Of a DNA stretch of 64,000 bases, positions 43,939 to 55,439 are shown one piece after another; position 1 is the first letter of the stretch, and every line of letters starts with the position of its first letter. The DNA lies in contig CM060076.1 of NCBI GenBank assembly GCA_030533445.1, positions 12,564,501 to 12,628,500 of the forward strand. Direction: 5' to 3'. The position numbers and the translations under genes are program-made. The notes under the pieces were generated by a model. It saw only the letters and a list, made by a program, of their open reading frames with translations. It did no database searches and was not told the origin of the DNA. Source of the stretch: Cyprinodon diabolis (Eukaryota > Chordata > Actinopteri > Cyprinodontiformes > Cyprinodontidae).

Positions 43939-46703
43939 AACATTTTCTCCTAAATCACTTGCACTCAATTTACGATCAAATTTGTTAGTGCGAATTGTTC
44001 TTTCATGAAGCCCTTTGTTTGGATAGATGCAATCTAGCCAAACCATATAGATGATATCGTAACATGAAGGAATGCCTTATCAATTCACTGGTTCAGCAGG
44101 GACATTTGTTAGGTAGTTACTGTAACACTCAAAGTTAAAAGGCAAATAATATAATGTTTAAAAAGTTCCTTTTATATTGTTTTTTTGTGTTATATTTTAC
44201 AACATAATTGAAAAAAAAACAGTTTTCCTGAGCTTCACAAAAAACAAAAAGTACTAAAAAAAGTTGGTGTACTTTCAGATCTCTTGATAACTTGTCCAAT
44301 TTCCTTTTTTCAAGCTATTTGGACTTGCTTAATATTTTCTGTGGTATCATACTGCTCAAATGACATTTTTAGCTATTTTCATGTTTGTTGTTGCTGGTAG
44401 ATTTCATTTCAATTTGTGTGTTAGACACCTGGTACTATTCAACCACCTGCACTATAATCTCTCCAAACTGGAATTTTGTTTCTGCTGCTATTTTATTACA
44501 ATATTTTCCAAAGGGCTCTTTTACAACAGATGGAAAGAGCAAAATATATTTTCTGTTTAGTTTTGAAACTTTCCTCTAGCCTCTGCCGTAGAATATCTAT
44601 CACCTTCCAGCATCAAAGCATCCTGTCCAATGGCTAGTCTCTCACCAGAGTTCTGTCTATTTTACACAATTTTCCCGGTGTTTAATTTTGAATATGCAAA
44701 TAAACAACTACTGAAGGGCTACGATTTGCCTTTGTGTCAGTTTTTAAAGCCTCTTGGGTAATTAAAAAAATTATGCTATCAGGATCAACAGGTGTCCTGG
44801 GCTCTGATTTCCTTTGCCATTATTTTCATCCAGGTGTTCTCTTCCCATGCATTCTGTTGATCAAGGTCATCTTGTTCTAATGTTGTTGGTTGTTGATTAC
44901 ATCCTTGCAGTATTTAAACTGGATGTTGTTTTCTTTTTGCTGGATTTCCAATCCTGTCCTCCAATGTGTCTCCCTGTATCTTCCACATTTAAATTTCATC
45001 ACTAATTCCTACTCATGGTTCTGCCTTTACTTCATTAAAATTTGGATCCAAAACAACAACAAACCTTTCTGAGACATAGATTTCAACAAAGTTCTGCTGA
45101 AAAAAAAATGTAGTTAATTTACAGAATCATATTAAAGACACTGATGCAGAAAATATGAGGTAAAAAAATATATAGGGCGATGGACTCAAACAAATACATG
45201 TACATGAGTACATGATTTTCTTCATATATCAGCAATTATATTTGTTAAAGATTTGTCCATTTTATTGCTGACGTTTTCAATCTAAAAAGTTTCCACTTAT
45301 AGCCTTTGCCTCCTGAAATTTCAGCGATACCTTTTGCACGCAAGACAAAGCATCTATGTGAAAGTAGAAACTTGTATGCTTGCTGACTGACAGAAGTACT
45401 CTCAACAGGCCCTCAACACCTTCAACAGTACCTGCAGCAATGTAATTCTCCTCTGGGCTCTGCAGTGCTGTTGTTTGTACTTTAGAAGAAGTGTTGTTTT
45501 GGCCTCAAGGGATACCAAAAGGCTAAATACACACATACAGTAAAAACCCACAGTAGTACAAGTGTAGCACACACTCCCACACACACATCCACAAACAATC
45601 ATACGTATAGTAAGCAGAGCACAGTTCACTAGGCCATACATATACTTTTTATTAACCTTTAGTTAACTGGGAAAATCCCATCGAAAATAAAAAAAAAATC
45701 CTTTACTAGAGAATCTTGGCAAAGACTGGCAGTCAAATGTCAGCAAAGCAGGGATGGTGTGAAAAGGCTGCAATAAAATTCATAAACACAAGATTGAAAT
45801 AATAATGATGCTGTCAAAAGATACTCACAACTCAACCCACTGCATCTAGGAAAAACTCTTGACATGGCACCATCTTGTTATTTTTTTATCACACAGAGAA
45901 TTGGACACTGATAATAACAATAATAATAGAGAAGAGGCATATTTCTTTCTATTTTTTTTCTTTTCAAACATTGCAAACCAAAGTAGCTTATTTGAACTGC
46001 AGTATCAGTATTTCCTTTTCATTTTTGGCCTAGATACAGATATTTGTTTCTACTCATCATGAATGTATCAGAGGGAGACTGACAGTGTAAAGGGCTTATT
46101 GTAAAATATGTATGTGCATTTTTCAGCATGAGAGCAATTCTCTCATTAAACCAGCAAAACAGTGATGAAATGTAAAGTATCAGAGAGTAATAGCCAACAT
46201 ATCAAAGTGGCATACACACTACTGATCAACATTTTAAGATCTACTAGTGATAGATAGTTCAGCTCTTTCCAGAGAGCTGGTTCCTCCGTTTTAACTTGTT
46301 GTCACGTCTGCCCCTCTCTGTTTTCACAAATGGTATGATTGCCATAACCAGAAAGACTGTGGACCAGATAGGTCAATTAGACACAAATGGGACCATTGAA
46401 AAGATTTATTGAAAATAGATTCTCTGGACAAAAGCACAGGAACAGGAAACACTAGGGAGATAGAGACAGGTGGTTGGGATGAGTTTAACAACTTCAAGAA
46501 AACTTAGAAAGAGCCACTAAGCTGCTCAAAATTTTGGAGGATATGTGAGTTGTTTGCTTTGGTTTCTTAGTAGAAGGTGACAGCAAGTTGATGACGTCAC
46601 CGTAGGATAAGGAGGCGAGAGAGATGGGCTCTCTTCACAGCGACTGACACAGTTTTGGAGTTGACAATACCAACCTTGGAGCTAGGCAGATCTTGATGGT
46701 CTC
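43939..46703. other. no gene recognised; possible old LTR remnants
   Basis: Mostly AT-rich unique sequence. The stretch 44,790-45,075 has the T/C-rich composition, a TATA-like 'cagtatttaaactgg' and a 'cattaaaatttggatcc' end that recall the LTRs in the window, and 46,300-46,420 starts TGTCACGTCTG and has a reversed AATAAA; neither has testable edges. Confidence 0.3.
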
Positions 46704-46740
46704 ATTCAGAAAACAAGTTTCACAAACCTGTTTTCTGAAT
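46704..46740. repeat. 12-bp inverted repeat (hairpin)
   Basis: ATTCAGAAAACA and its exact reverse complement are separated by 13 bp. It lies 50 bp upstream of the much longer hairpin at 46,791-46,884 and may share its origin. Confidence 0.85.
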
Positions 46741-46790
46741 CTGTTTTCCTTTTTTGATAAAAGAAAAACAGAATCTCAATCAGAATCTGA

Positions 46791-46884
46791 TTCTCAATGT
46801 GCTTCTGTTGTCTGACCACTGATTTAAGCCTCATCCCCAGATGAGGCTTGAATCAGTGGTCAGACAACAGAAGCACATTGAGAA
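46791..46884. repeat. 45-bp near-perfect inverted repeat with 4-nt loop
   Basis: The arms 46,791-46,835 and 46,840-46,884 are reverse complements at 44 of 45 positions; the single mismatch would be a G-U pair in RNA if the plus strand were transcribed. The loop is CCCA. No target duplication or element end is visible around it. It could be a template-switch (snap-back) duplication or, less likely, a small-RNA precursor. Confidence 0.95.
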
Positions 46885-48429
46885 CCATGGAAAGTGGGTA
46901 GACATTGGTTAGAAACAGGTTTGTGGTCCAGAGTGAGTGAGAGAACTCAGTGAAGTGACTTTCAAAAATCTGGCACTGACTGGATGCCTATAGAGGTTTA
47001 AGCCAAGCGATAAGGTGAGTTGAATCATGCAGATTTGGGGAAGGCATGGTTATCACAGATTGAATAAATAAGCTCTGAGCTTGCCAGTGAGAAGAGCAGG
47101 ATGTAAACAATGGTGATCAGTCAGGGATAGAATCATTCAAATTATGCCATATTCCTATACGTGGATTGCCACCAGGCTGCCAGTGAGTGAAAACAAAATT
47201 CTAGTGCAAGCCTGGATAAAGCAGTGTACAGTAAGATAAGAAAAAAGCTCTCAGAGCCTATGCTTTTGACCATGACCCATTACTGAGATCTAGAAAGAAA
47301 GTATTCATGTTGCTATACAGAAATGAGGAAAGTAGAAGTTGAAAGCAGAGCTTCAAAAACAGACAAGGAACAAAAGGAAAAAAAACAAAGATATGTTATT
47401 GAAAATGGTATATAAACTTAACCATGCTGTAGATGAATAACTTCACAAATGTTTATGTTACAAAGTAAAAATCCACTTATGTCATATTCTGTCGAAATAA
47501 AAACTGTCATAAACCCCTGGCAGCAATGAAAAAAAGGCTGCCTGAATGGGCCTGATGGCTCCAAACATGACTTGTATGCGAAGGAGATCTCTTAGGTGAT
47601 GTTTTGTACTAAGCAGTCAAGTTTTTTGAATGTGACAATGGAGCTACAAGTTGCACAGGGGCCTCAAACTGCAGCTGGCTAACTGGAGATGTTACAGGGG
47701 GCATCTTTTTAAGCTTTGAGAGCTCTTTAGTGTTTAGGAAAAATGTATTTTGAAATATGAAAAACTTAACAAAACTCTTGTTATATCTATTTTTTTTTTT
47801 CAAATATTGAATATATTAAAATCTATTCATCAATAGCCCTAATTGATTTCTTCATTTTTAATAGAAGCATGAAAAATCTACCTAAGAACTGCACTTGATG
47901 GCTTCTACCTTGAATGTGTTTGGCAACATGGAAAGTTCATGTATCAGTTATAGTTGTGATTTGTTTATTCAGTTTCTTTCAAAGTCTTGTAATACACAAA
48001 GGGTGTTTCTATTCTTAGTCAAATAATCTAAAAAGAAAAATGTATATTTATTTTGGGTTCCCTGAGAATAAAGCTTTTGAGATCTCTAACTACAGAACAG
48101 GGGACAGTGAATGCCAATGGAAATCTGTATAATATATTAATTCATGCCATTTTGGCAATCTGTAGTAAGGTATTTGGCTGTTTATATTGTTTTAGTCTTT
48201 TAAATAAAGAGGGTCTTACATCAGTGATGATAATTATTAATTTATCATTTTAAATTTCATAAAATAACTGTAATTAGATAGAGAACTAGAAAGGCAGACA
48301 GTCAAGACAAGGATAACGGTAAACCATTCTGTAACAGACCTGACATTTTAGAATCTCTTTTCAAGTTTTAAAAGTTATGAGCAGAATGCTTATGTATTCT
48401 CTTCCTTCAAACTGCCTGAGAAAACAACT
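46885..48429. other. no recognised feature
   Basis: AT-rich unique sequence; nothing recognised. Confidence 0.45.
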
Positions 48430-48720
48430 CAAGAACTGACACTTTTAGCAGCATGCAGGTTTTATGCTGTTGAGGCGATACGGTAACAGAGACAGAGGGT
48501 TCTGTTGCAGCTCATTGCCCAATGTCAATAGACAATTAGGCATTTGCTGGATTCAACCCGCAAGCTAATTAGAGCCATGTAATTAGCGGGAGGAGAATCT
48601 TAAGTGTTCTCAAATGGAGCTCCAGATATCCTCTTATGGAGTGCTGTGCTGTACGAGGGCCCGAAAATCCAATCACAAATGTAATGACACCAAGACAAGG
48701 ACTAAAGGTGCTTGATAAAG
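48430..48720. promoter_or_regulatory. candidate conserved enhancer-like element
   Basis: The segment has balanced base composition compared with its AT-rich flanks and clustered TAATTA/CAATTAG-type homeodomain core sites: 'gacaattaggcat', 'gcaagctaattagagcc', 'catgtaattagcggg'. Such clusters are common in vertebrate developmental enhancers. There is no coding frame. This is a guess from composition and motifs only. Confidence 0.3.
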
Positions 48721-49189
48721 CTCAGCTGGGCAGAGTCTGAATAAGAGGTGTTCAATGGAAATAAGCTGATATTTGAACCTTTACTGCTTGCATTTGAAAT
48801 CTTGGCTTCCACATTGTACAGTGTGTATGTTCTCACTCTGCATTAAATTGCATTCTTTATGACTTTTTTTCATCTTTTTTTTCTTTTTCCTCACCATCCC
48901 TATGCTAATGCACTGCTGACATGCTGTTCTGTGATCAGCTTCTTATGCTACAGTTTAAAAGATTCAGCAAGTGTCTTGACTATTGCCTATAGGTCCAGCT
49001 TAGATGTAGTACTCAAGTTCCCTTGACTTTATGTTCCAAGTGATAACATCTGGTATGATACGATAGATATTCTTGGGACTACCCTCCAGGAACATTATTT
49101 CAAAATGTGAAAATAGGTTTAAAGTTATGAATCACAGAAGAGGTCTGATTTCATACCCAGTTAAAGCATCCAGTCAGAGGTCCTAATGC
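48721..49189. other. no recognised feature
   Basis: Unique-looking non-coding sequence. Confidence 0.4.
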
Positions 49190-49345
49190 ACAGCTCTGGG
49201 GAGTGGCCTAGGGTAGTAGAGGCCTACTGGTTAGGGCATAGTAGCTTTGAATCTTGAGGTTCTGAGTTCGTACTCCACAGACCACCACTCTGGGTCTCTT
49301 AGCAAGATTCTTAAATGCTGACGCCTTCAATTACTATTTTTATCA
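49190..49345 (+). mobile_element. tRNA-derived SINE, degraded copy
   Basis: It shows 'gaggcctactggttagggca' (A-box-like), 'ggttctgagttcgtactcc' (B-box-like) and 'ccactctgggtctcttagcaag', in the same order as in the other SINE copies. The 3' part is diverged. Confidence 0.65.
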
Positions 49346-52107
49346 TCAATGTATCAATAGCTGGTCTTCTCCATTCATGCAATACGCATTCGGCAAACCT
49401 GAATAACAAAGTATAGATAGACCACTTTCCTTAAAAATAGGAACGGTTTTGGCCTTTCCACTGTTTTTTTTATTCTGTTAACATCTTTTCCAAATTATTT
49501 TATACCAAAGCCACAAACTTTTAATGCATTTTATTGGGATTAGTCATAATGATGTATAAATACAAACTGGAAGAACTTTGACGTATTTCATCCTAAATAA
49601 AGTATCATACTCATCGGTAAAGGTTTGTTATAAAACATTAGTGTAGAAACGGCATGCTTAAGACCAACATGCCAAACAAACAGGGATGTGAAAGAGTGAC
49701 AGAGAAAGATCACATTAAAAGTAAGTACCATACCATGTCCAAAGTAAACATGGTGGCAGGAGCATCATGGGTAGTCAGTAGGTGGTCAGAGTTAATAAAA
49801 CAAGTGCATAGAGCTAATAACAGGACAGCCCAAGAAAGATAAAAAAAAACAAAAAAAACATTGTGAATTATATGAGATTTAGGTTTAAGGAGGAGGCTCA
49901 CCTTTATAGCAGAACCATGACAGTATTCAAAGAGAGTAAAATATTTTATATCAAATATAGCTATATGTTAGATTTGCCCAATATAAGTAATTTAATATAC
50001 TTTGGCTAGACCTGATAATTTTTTTTGGTTTTTTCATCTTTTATGTTTTAAGCTATTTCACATCCAATCTGATTGAGTTTATGCTACTTTGCAGAGAGTA
50101 ACTGGAGGACAAAAAAATATTGCAAGATATATAAGGCTGATAGAAAGATGCACTAAAAGACTTTAAGATGAACTGAATTAAAGTGTGACCATAAAACAGG
50201 CTTAAATGGAGGCAACTGGACTTTTGTTTAGTTTTTTGAAGAAGTTTATATATGCATTCAGAAGTCTTTTTCATTTCCCACACTAGGGAACGTCTCTCTC
50301 TGGTGTCCTTCGATTTTTAGCCTGTTCTGTGATTGCCATGAACCACATAAATGACAATTTACACATGCTGATTTAATTGGAGTTCTTGAAGTAACTCGTG
50401 ATCTAATCAAAAAGACATACAAGACATCTTAGGGTTTTGTTTCAAAATAAAAAAAATAACTAAAACAGTAACACATGAATAGTTTTCCTTCTGTATGACA
50501 CCATTACCACCATCAAAAATATTGAAATAAAATATTATTTAAGTATGTGGTTGTGGTATAAGAGAATGGAAAAAAGGGTAGGAATAATAACTTTTTTCAA
50601 AGCTCTGTATATGTGCACCTTCAGCCTCAGCCATTTTAGAATCATCCATTCCTCTTTCTGCAGTGCTGACCTTCATAACCCCAATAAGACCAGTAATCCA
50701 TCACACAGAAACTCTCAACTTACTTCTGAGCTAAACTAAATCAGATCAAATTTCCCCTTGAATTGTTTCTTTGATCACTAGTTTCTTATACACTAAAACT
50801 TGTACAATAAAGTTTATGATTATTTAAATCTCTACTCCTCTGTATCATTCTTTCATAATTCCTTAAACATGATAGTTGGATCAAGAGTAATTGTAGATGA
50901 TGAACTAATTTGCATGTTTCTGTGAAGATGCTGAACTAGGTTAACAAAATGGTTTGAAGTTCTATTCTTTTTTAATAAAGTAGGAAAGAAAAATTACTCA
51001 AGGCTACATAAAAAAACATTTTAGATAATGAAACAATGAGAATTGTAAACTTCTTTTGAGGCAATCATAAATTCCACTGTTCCTATAATCTATCAAGTTA
51101 CAACTTGCAAGCTGACTTGACAATTTTTCATCCAAACTAAACTTTTTGAAATTACACATTCAACTCATTCATTCTTCCCCTTACCTCATCTGATCTTCCA
51201 TCTCTTCTTTTTTTCAACTCCCCCTCCCCCCCACCGCACACACACCCACACACACACCCCTTTTCTGTTTCCCATCTGTTTGATTTCAGAAACGCCTTTT
51301 TTGCCCTGATGGACTTTAAGCTGTGATGCAAGCGTTCTCTTAAGTCTGATATGTCTCTTTCAATCTGAGTCTCCATTTCATCTCTCCATCCATCCAAGCT
51401 CCTCTGTATGAAGTGCACAAATCAACATTTCAGTCACATCTTTGCCTTGCTCTCCATGTCCTGCCTATCAGTAGGAGGCACGAAATGGCAAATTCAGGCC
51501 AGTTGGGCTGGCAGATGTCCATCAACCAATACTTTCTTGATGGCGGTGAATGAGAAAAGCATTGATCACAAAGTAATACACTGATAGCTGTACCTAATCT
51601 GGTTCTACACAAAGTAAAGTGGATTTACCTTAAAGTGATCAGTAAGAATGTAGATTGATAACAGTTTATTCTCTATTAGGGGAACTTCCACAAGCTACCA
51701 CAGTTACTTTTTTCAGCATCTTTCCTCTCTGAAGTCATCTGTTCATAATAAACTTATGCCATAAAAATGTATTTAACCTTTGTTACAAACATAATCCATT
51801 TGAATTGTTGCCATTGGCTTAAAAGCCTGCCTGAGATTTACCTAATCTTATGTCATTCACCTGCAGCAGGAGGAGACAGTTTTAGACAAGAAGTAATATG
51901 CTTCAGGTTGACAGTTAAACATTTTCACCATGGGTTTTACTTGATATAATCTGCTCATGCTGTTTCTGCTGGTGACAGGTTTCTAAGCTATTTTACACTG
52001 TTGAAATTCAAAGTGCATCAATGCTGTATGCAATGCCTAAAATTCTTTTTTTGAATAATTTTGAAAAAATCTGCATAAAATCTAACTAGTTAACTGATAA
52101 CCATTTT
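49346..52107. other. no recognised feature
   Basis: About 2.8 kb without a recognisable element. It includes a C/A-rich simple tract at 51,220-51,260. Open frames here have no motif. Confidence 0.45.
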
Positions 52108-52112
52108 CAGTT

Positions 52113-52826
52113 TGTTGGGATCTGGAGTTGTTCCACCTTTCCCCAGCAGAGTGCGCCGTGGGTTCTCTGGGCTGGAGCTCACCAGCACACCTGGAGCTCG
52201 TCAGCCCATTAGAGGACCCCTCTACTTAAGCAGATGCCAGACCTTTCTTCGACGCCGCAGTGTTAGCCAAGTTTGGTTAGCGAACCTGAGCCTCCTTGTC
52301 TTTGAATTTTGTCCCCTAGAGAAGACTGAATTCTAACCAGCCTTTGTCTTGTCGCTCCTAGGAAAACCTGTCTCTCGTGTGAAGCTCTGGGAGAGCTTAA
52401 TCTGAATCTGCCTGCCTGCCCTAGAGAGCCAAACCTGAAGATCTCACTTTGGAATCCACCAGCTGCTCTCGGAAGGAGAGCTAACCCCTCAATCCAAGGT
52501 CTGATCCAACAGTCAGAAGTTAGACGCTGCACCTGCTGAGCACTCTGTCAAACCAACAGTCTCTGGACCCAACCGGTTCCCCCCTCTGAGAAGAAAGCCT
52601 GAAACTCTCCAAGGTATAGTCTGCAATAATCTGAAAACTCAACAACGCTTCCTATCCACCTGGTTAACCAAACTGTCATCTCTGCAGACGCCTGAGAATC
52701 CAGCCCTGACCTGTTTCCTGAACGCAGTCTTATTTCTGTGCAAACATTTAATAAACTCTGTTAAACTTTTCATCTGTCTCCTGGTAGTGTTCTGCATGTG
52801 GGTTTGATTCAGAACCAATCATGACA
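52113..52826 (+). repeat. 5' LTR of the sushi element
   Basis: A 714-bp LTR from TGTTGGGATCTGGAG to AATCATGACA. TATA-like TACTTAAG at 52,223-52,230, inferred transcript start at 52,254, AATAAA at 52,750-52,755. It has the same length as the solo LTR at 23,074-23,787 and matches it throughout. Its last six bases contain the gag ATG. Confidence 0.95.
52223..52264 (+). promoter_or_regulatory. LTR core promoter and inferred 5' end of the transcript
   Basis: A TATA-like TACTTAAG (52,223-52,230) lies about 30 bp before GCCGCAGTGTT (52,254-52,264). That 11-mer is the exact reverse complement of the sequence just after the LTR, which marks 52,254 as the likely transcription start. The block is conserved in the solo LTR at 23 kb. 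Confidence 0.65.
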
Positions 52827-53795
52827 GAACACTGCGGCCAAACACAAAGCCCAGCAGATCACCTCCAGAAGAGACTTGAGGAGCAGGACGCTCAAATCCA
52901 TGGACACGCCCACACAATCCGTGAGTTACACAAACAACTGGAATATCAGAACCAAGTCCTGCAGAATTATGCCGGCTACATGGGAGGTGCTAACGCTACG
53001 CCTGCAGTCCGATCTGTTCCGGAACCACTTCCGCCTCTAAGGTCACCATCCGTGACGTCATTTCCTGAGTTCCGTCCGAGTCTCCCTGAAAAATTTTCAG
53101 GTATCCAAAAGGAGTTTAAGGGTTTTTTGTTACAGTGTCGTTTGCTTTTTGAACACTCCCCTGGCAGTTTTCCTAATGATAGGAAAAAGATTTCCTTTAT
53201 TCTGTCCCAACTAACTGGTCGAGCCCTGGAATGGGCGGAGGCAAGATTTTCTTCTGAGTCCAGTTTTCGTTGTACAATTTCCGAATTTTTATCTGAGTTT
53301 TCTCAAGTCTTTAACCATGACTCAGATAAGACAATTGACTCTCGAGCCTTACTAAATCTCAAACAGGGAAATTCTACTGTTGCTGAGTTCTCCATTGACT
53401 TCCGGGTTAAGGCTGCAGCTTCAGGTTGGAACGAGTGCGCACTTAAGAGTGCTTACTTTAAAGCTCTTAACGATAACATTAAGGATGAATTCGCCACATT
53501 AGACGAACCAGCTAGTTTGGAGGATTTAATACGTCTGACCATTAGGTTAGATAACAGACTTCGTGCCAGAAGTCATTCTAGATTGAGAAATCTGAGTTCT
53601 GCTGTTTCTACTCCTTCATTAAGAAATGCTTCTGTTTCCCCAGAACTCATTACCACGCCTAGAGCTAAGAACCAGTCTCTTCCAACACCTTCTCTTCAAA
53701 CCCCTCAGAGTTTCAGCTATCGATGGAAAGAAACTTCATCAAGTAACTCATCAGACTCAACCGTTAGAACTGCTTATCTCTGGAAACCATCGTGA
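52821..53795 (+). pseudogene. sushi-type gag (capsid), zinc knuckle missing
   Basis: A 324-codon frame starting at the ATG in the last bases of the LTR. It opens with a coiled coil (residues 12-48, LQKRLEEQDAQIHGHAHTIR...), followed by a Pro-rich linker and a capsid domain from FRPSLPEKFSG to LTIRLDNRLRAR (about 90-255), which resembles the gag ancestor of mammalian PEG10/RTL genes. Typical capsid motifs are KFSG, LTGRALEWA, F.Q.F.HD and LRQG-like LKQGNSTVAEFSIDFR. The CCHC knuckle expected next is absent: the frame passes through a Ser/Thr-rich tail and a deletion junction near 53,710-53,725, then ends with out-of-frame protease/pol sequence. The capsid part itself shows no lesion. Confidence 0.9.
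52828..52838 (+). promoter_or_regulatory. self-priming primer-binding site
   Basis: AACACTGCGGC starts two bases after the LTR end and pairs with all 11 bases of GCCGCAGTGTT at 52,254-52,264; the next base on either side does not pair. It does not look like the TGG-starting complement of a tRNA 3' end. In Tf1 of fission yeast the first 11 nt of the transcript prime reverse transcription in this way, and sushi-group elements are believed to do the same. The site lies inside gag codons 3-6. Confidence 0.75.
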
Positions 53796-55190
53796 GATGA
53801 TAACGTTTTTTGTTTTTCCTTCAGCCTGTTCTCCCCTGATGCTTGGTTTCGAGTGGCTGGAGCGTCATAACCCCCATATCAACTGGGCTGAACGCCACAT
53901 TGAATCCTGGTCCACCTTCTGTCACGAGTCTTGTCTTCGTTCTGCGGCTCCTTCTGTTCAGTCCCCTAGAGGTAGGGGGGAGATGGACTCTCCTGACCTT
54001 ACTTCTGTTCCTCCCGAGTATCATGATCTGGCACCAGTCTTCAGTAAGGTCATTGCTACGTCTCTTCCACCTCACAGACCATACGACTGTGCCATAGATT
54101 TACTTCCTGGAGCCCCTTTCCCCAGCAGCAGATTGTATAACATTTCCAAACCTGAACGTGAAACTATGGACAAATACATCAATGAATCTCTAGCTGCTGG
54201 AATCATTCGCCCATCTTCATCCCCACTTGGTGCTGGTTTTTTCTTTGTGGGCAAAAAGGATGGTTCTCTGCGCCCCTGTATCGACTACAGGGGACTGAAT
54301 CAGATTACTGTTAAAAATAAATACCCCCTGCCACTACTAGCATCAGCGTTCGAACCTGTACAGAGGGCTACAATTTTCACCAAGCTTGACCTGAGAAACG
54401 CCTACCACCTCCTGAGAATAAGAGAAGGGGATGAATGGAAAACAGCATTTAAAACCCCCTTAGGACAGTTTGAATACTTGGTCATGCCTTTTGGTCTCAC
54501 GAATGCTCCTGCCTGTTTCCAAGCTTTGGTCAATGATGTTCTCAGAGATTTTTTGAATGTCTTTGTTTTTGTCTACATCAACGATATTTTGATTTACTCC
54601 AAGAACCTCTCAGACCACAGAAAGCACGTTCGTCTAGTTCTTCAGAGACTTCTGGAAAATAAACTTTTTGTGAAAGCCAAGAAATTTGAATTTCATCAAC
54701 AGTCCGTTACTTTTCTAGGGTTTGTGCTCGAGGGCGGGCAGGTGAAGCCATCAGAAGAAAAGATTAAGGCAGTTCTGGATTGGCCTACACCTGAGAACCG
54801 CAAGCAACTCCAAAGATTTCTCGGCTTCGCTAACTTTTACAGGAGGTTCATAAGAAATTACAGCCAGACAGCTCTACCTCTCACTGCTCTTACCTCTGTA
54901 AAGAAAACATTTCAGTGGACACCTGAGGCTGAGGCAGCTTTCAATAAGTTAAAGTTTTTTTCTTTTTTCCAGTGCTCCCATCTTGGTCCAACCAGATCCT
55001 ACGAAACAGTTCATCCTAGAGGTGGATGCCTCTGATTCCAGTGTAGGAGCTGTACTATCTCAGCAATCTGACTCTGATCAAAAGACTCACCCGTGTGCAT
55101 TCTTTTCTCGCAGATTATCCTCAGCCGAGCAAAACTATGATGTTGGTGATCGTGAACATTTAATAAACTCTGTTAAACTTTTCATCTGTC
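53722..55190 (+). pseudogene. sushi-type pol fragment (protease end, RT, RNase H start)
   Basis: In the frame after gag, the sequence begins with the last part of protease ([41 protein letters not shown]). Then come [18 protein letters not shown], the RT palm ([46 protein letters not shown]) and the active site, which reads [10 protein letters not shown] at 54,571-54,600 instead of the expected Y-x-D-D, so a catalytic Asp is Asn. The connection domain follows ([12 protein letters not shown]). Near 54,955-54,970 a T-run has expanded and shifts the frame; RNase H then starts with [15 protein letters not shown] and stops at GDREHL, where pol is joined directly to LTR sequence at about 55,152-55,157. 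The protease Asp motif, RNase H end and integrase are missing. Confidence 0.93.
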
Positions 55191-55238
55191 TCCTGGTAGT
55201 GTTCTGCATGTGGGTTTGATTCAGAAGCAATCATGACA
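55155..55238 (+). repeat. truncated 3' LTR (last 84 bp)
   Basis: From 'catttaataaactctg' to 'aatcatgaca' it matches the end of the 5' LTR with one difference (aagcaatc for aaccaatc). It is followed by the CAGTT duplication. The fusion with pol shares a few bases ('gaacattta' versus the LTR 'aacattta'), so microhomology joining or template jumping is likely. Confidence 0.92.
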
Positions 55239-55243
55239 CAGTT

Positions 55244-55439
55244 GCATTGCCTGCTGCCCTCTCAGGACACTGGCTTGTGACATTTCATGGGCATTATGCT
55301 GCCGTGCGTTATGCATAAGTTAGGCTGTCAATGGACAAAAGTTCTGGATCCCAAAATCAAAAAAGTATGTAAAAAGAAGATTCTGGGCATACGCTGGCTG
55401 AATCATCAATTTTCTTTTTCCCACCTTTTATTATCATCA
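55244..55439. other. no recognised feature
   Basis: A short spacer between the sushi element and a SINE. Confidence 0.4.

Larger units (their letters stand above)
52113..55238 (+). mobile_element. Tf1/sushi-type Ty3/gypsy retrotransposon, internally deleted
   Basis: A 3,126-bp copy flanked by perfect 5-bp duplications CAGTT (52,108-52,112 and 55,239-55,243). It has a complete 714-bp 5' LTR, a gag gene, a truncated pol, and only the last 85 or so bases of the 3' LTR. Two deletions are visible: one removed the zinc knuckle and the protease active site between gag and pol, the other removed the end of RNase H, all of integrase and most of the 3' LTR. The primer-binding site is complementary to the inferred transcript start, as in Tf1/sushi elements. 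Because the duplications are intact, the copy either integrated in deleted form or was deleted cleanly inside its edges. Confidence 0.95.

Noticed and set aside
46791..46884. microRNA precursor call for the hairpin
   Set aside because: The arms are too perfect and too long for a typical animal pre-miRNA, and no expression evidence is available. Kept as an inverted repeat.
52828..52838. tRNA primer-binding site after the sushi LTR
   Set aside because: The sequence does not start with TGG, the complement of the CCA end, while it pairs perfectly with the LTR transcript start.
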